A stretch of DNA of 32,813 bases from Candidatus Wolfebacteria bacterium (lineage in GTDB: Bacteria; Patescibacteriota; Minisyncoccia; Phycocordibacterales; NVSU01): assembly GCA_002401345.1 (NCBI GenBank), contig NVSU01000013.1:1-32813 (forward strand). Reading direction: 5' to 3'. Both the position numbers and the translations under genes were made by a program. Positions 32,617-32,813 of this stretch are shown in pieces; within the stretch, counting starts at the first letter, position 1; each line of letters begins with the position of its first letter. The notes beneath the pieces were generated by a model that searched no databases, was not told the origin of the DNA, and was given only the letters and a program-made list of their open reading frames with translations.

Positions 32617-32743
32617 AATATATAGGTTAAAAATGAGTACCAAAGGTATAGATAATAGTTATCCATCAGTCTATCAACTACTTGATGCTTTTTGTAATCC
32701 TAAATTAATATTCAGATCAGACCTCCGCGCAGCACCGGGATAA

Positions 32744-32789
32744 CGCCCAACGGCCATTCTGATTTGGCGGCCAGAATAGCCGTTGGGCG
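32744..32789. repeat. Long near-perfect hairpin with attC-like core motifs
   Basis: Arms CGCCCAACGGC (32744-32754) and GCCGTTGGGCG (32779-32789) pair perfectly; after one C/A mismatch six more pairs follow (ATTCTG/CAGAAT), leaving a 10-base loop. The outer bases contain GCCCAAC and GTTGGGC, which fit the RYYYAAC and GTTRRRY core sites of integron attC. At 46 bases it is shorter than normal attC sites and lacks obvious extrahelical bases. It is not a clean terminator because no T-run follows directly on either strand. It lies near the window end, so the context to the right is unknown. Confidence 0.5.
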
Positions 32790-32813
32790 AGATTTTATTA
32801 AAAATCCGTATCG

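Noticed and set aside
1-32813. CRISPR arrays, tRNA and rRNA genes
   Set aside because: No regularly spaced identical repeats and no GGTTCGAATCC-like T-arm with matching acceptor stem were found by eye; a tRNA attachment site outside the window remains possible.

Overview
The window looks like chromosomal DNA of a Bacteroidota bacterium carrying a large integrated mobile/defence region. The phylum call rests on three secreted proteins with type IX secretion (T9SS) C-terminal sorting domains, a GldM C-domain-like protein, AT-rich DNA, weak Shine-Dalgarno sequences and Bacteroidota-type accessory families. I cannot name a genus.

Layout. (1) 57-1820: a secreted GldM-C-like protein, a small secreted protein and one or two tiny ORFs closed by a clear terminator. 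(2) 1897-7007: a tight four-gene operon of a 1010-aa beta-propeller T9SS protein, two smaller T9SS proteins, and a PD-(D/E)XK nuclease-like protein coupled to the last of them by an overlapping stop/start. (3) 7026-10069: two minus-strand small exported proteins, a secreted S1/P1 nuclease, and two diverged copies of a ~115-nt repeat. (4) 10070-12600: a mobility module with a large serine recombinase that has a C-terminal XRE-type HTH. (5) 12600-18774: a two-gene restriction-modification-like locus (N6-adenine methylase plus separate PD-(D/E)XK nuclease), an HTH remnant, a gene interrupted at a C9 tract, a decayed copy of the recombinase 3' end, and a paralogue of the 7815-8297 exported protein. 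(6) 18944-20203: a protein with a HEPN-like R-N-x5-H motif. (7) 20270-27974: a seven-gene minus-strand cluster of alpha/beta hydrolase, hexapeptide acyltransferase, membrane-anchored unknown, P-loop kinase, membrane-associated unknown, membrane J-domain-like protein, and a VirD4/HerA-like ATPase with a C-terminal nuclease-like domain. (8) 28194-32031: a second, shorter VirD4-like ATPase, an XRE regulator, a perfect 12-bp dyad, a small partner protein, a RuvC-like nuclease, a DUF2958-like protein, an unknown and SSB, closed by a terminator. (9) The right end has a minus-strand unknown and a long near-perfect hairpin.

How it fits together. The recombinase, RuvC-like protein, SSB, DUF2958-like protein and VirD4-like ATPases indicate an integrative element or nested islands. 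No relaxase, VirB4-like protein or other transfer gene is visible, so the two ATPases are not explained by conjugation within this window. Restriction-modification, the HEPN candidate and the ATPase/J-domain cluster look like accessory defence functions. The most promising undescribed system is the 20270-24916 trio (ATPase-nuclease, J-domain membrane protein, membrane-associated protein), possibly together with the upstream kinase/acyltransferase/hydrolase genes. The best single-locus anomaly is the C9 tract at 17596-17604, where a one-base slip would restore a longer, protein-like reading frame.

All functional calls come from reading motifs by eye; no database search was run.
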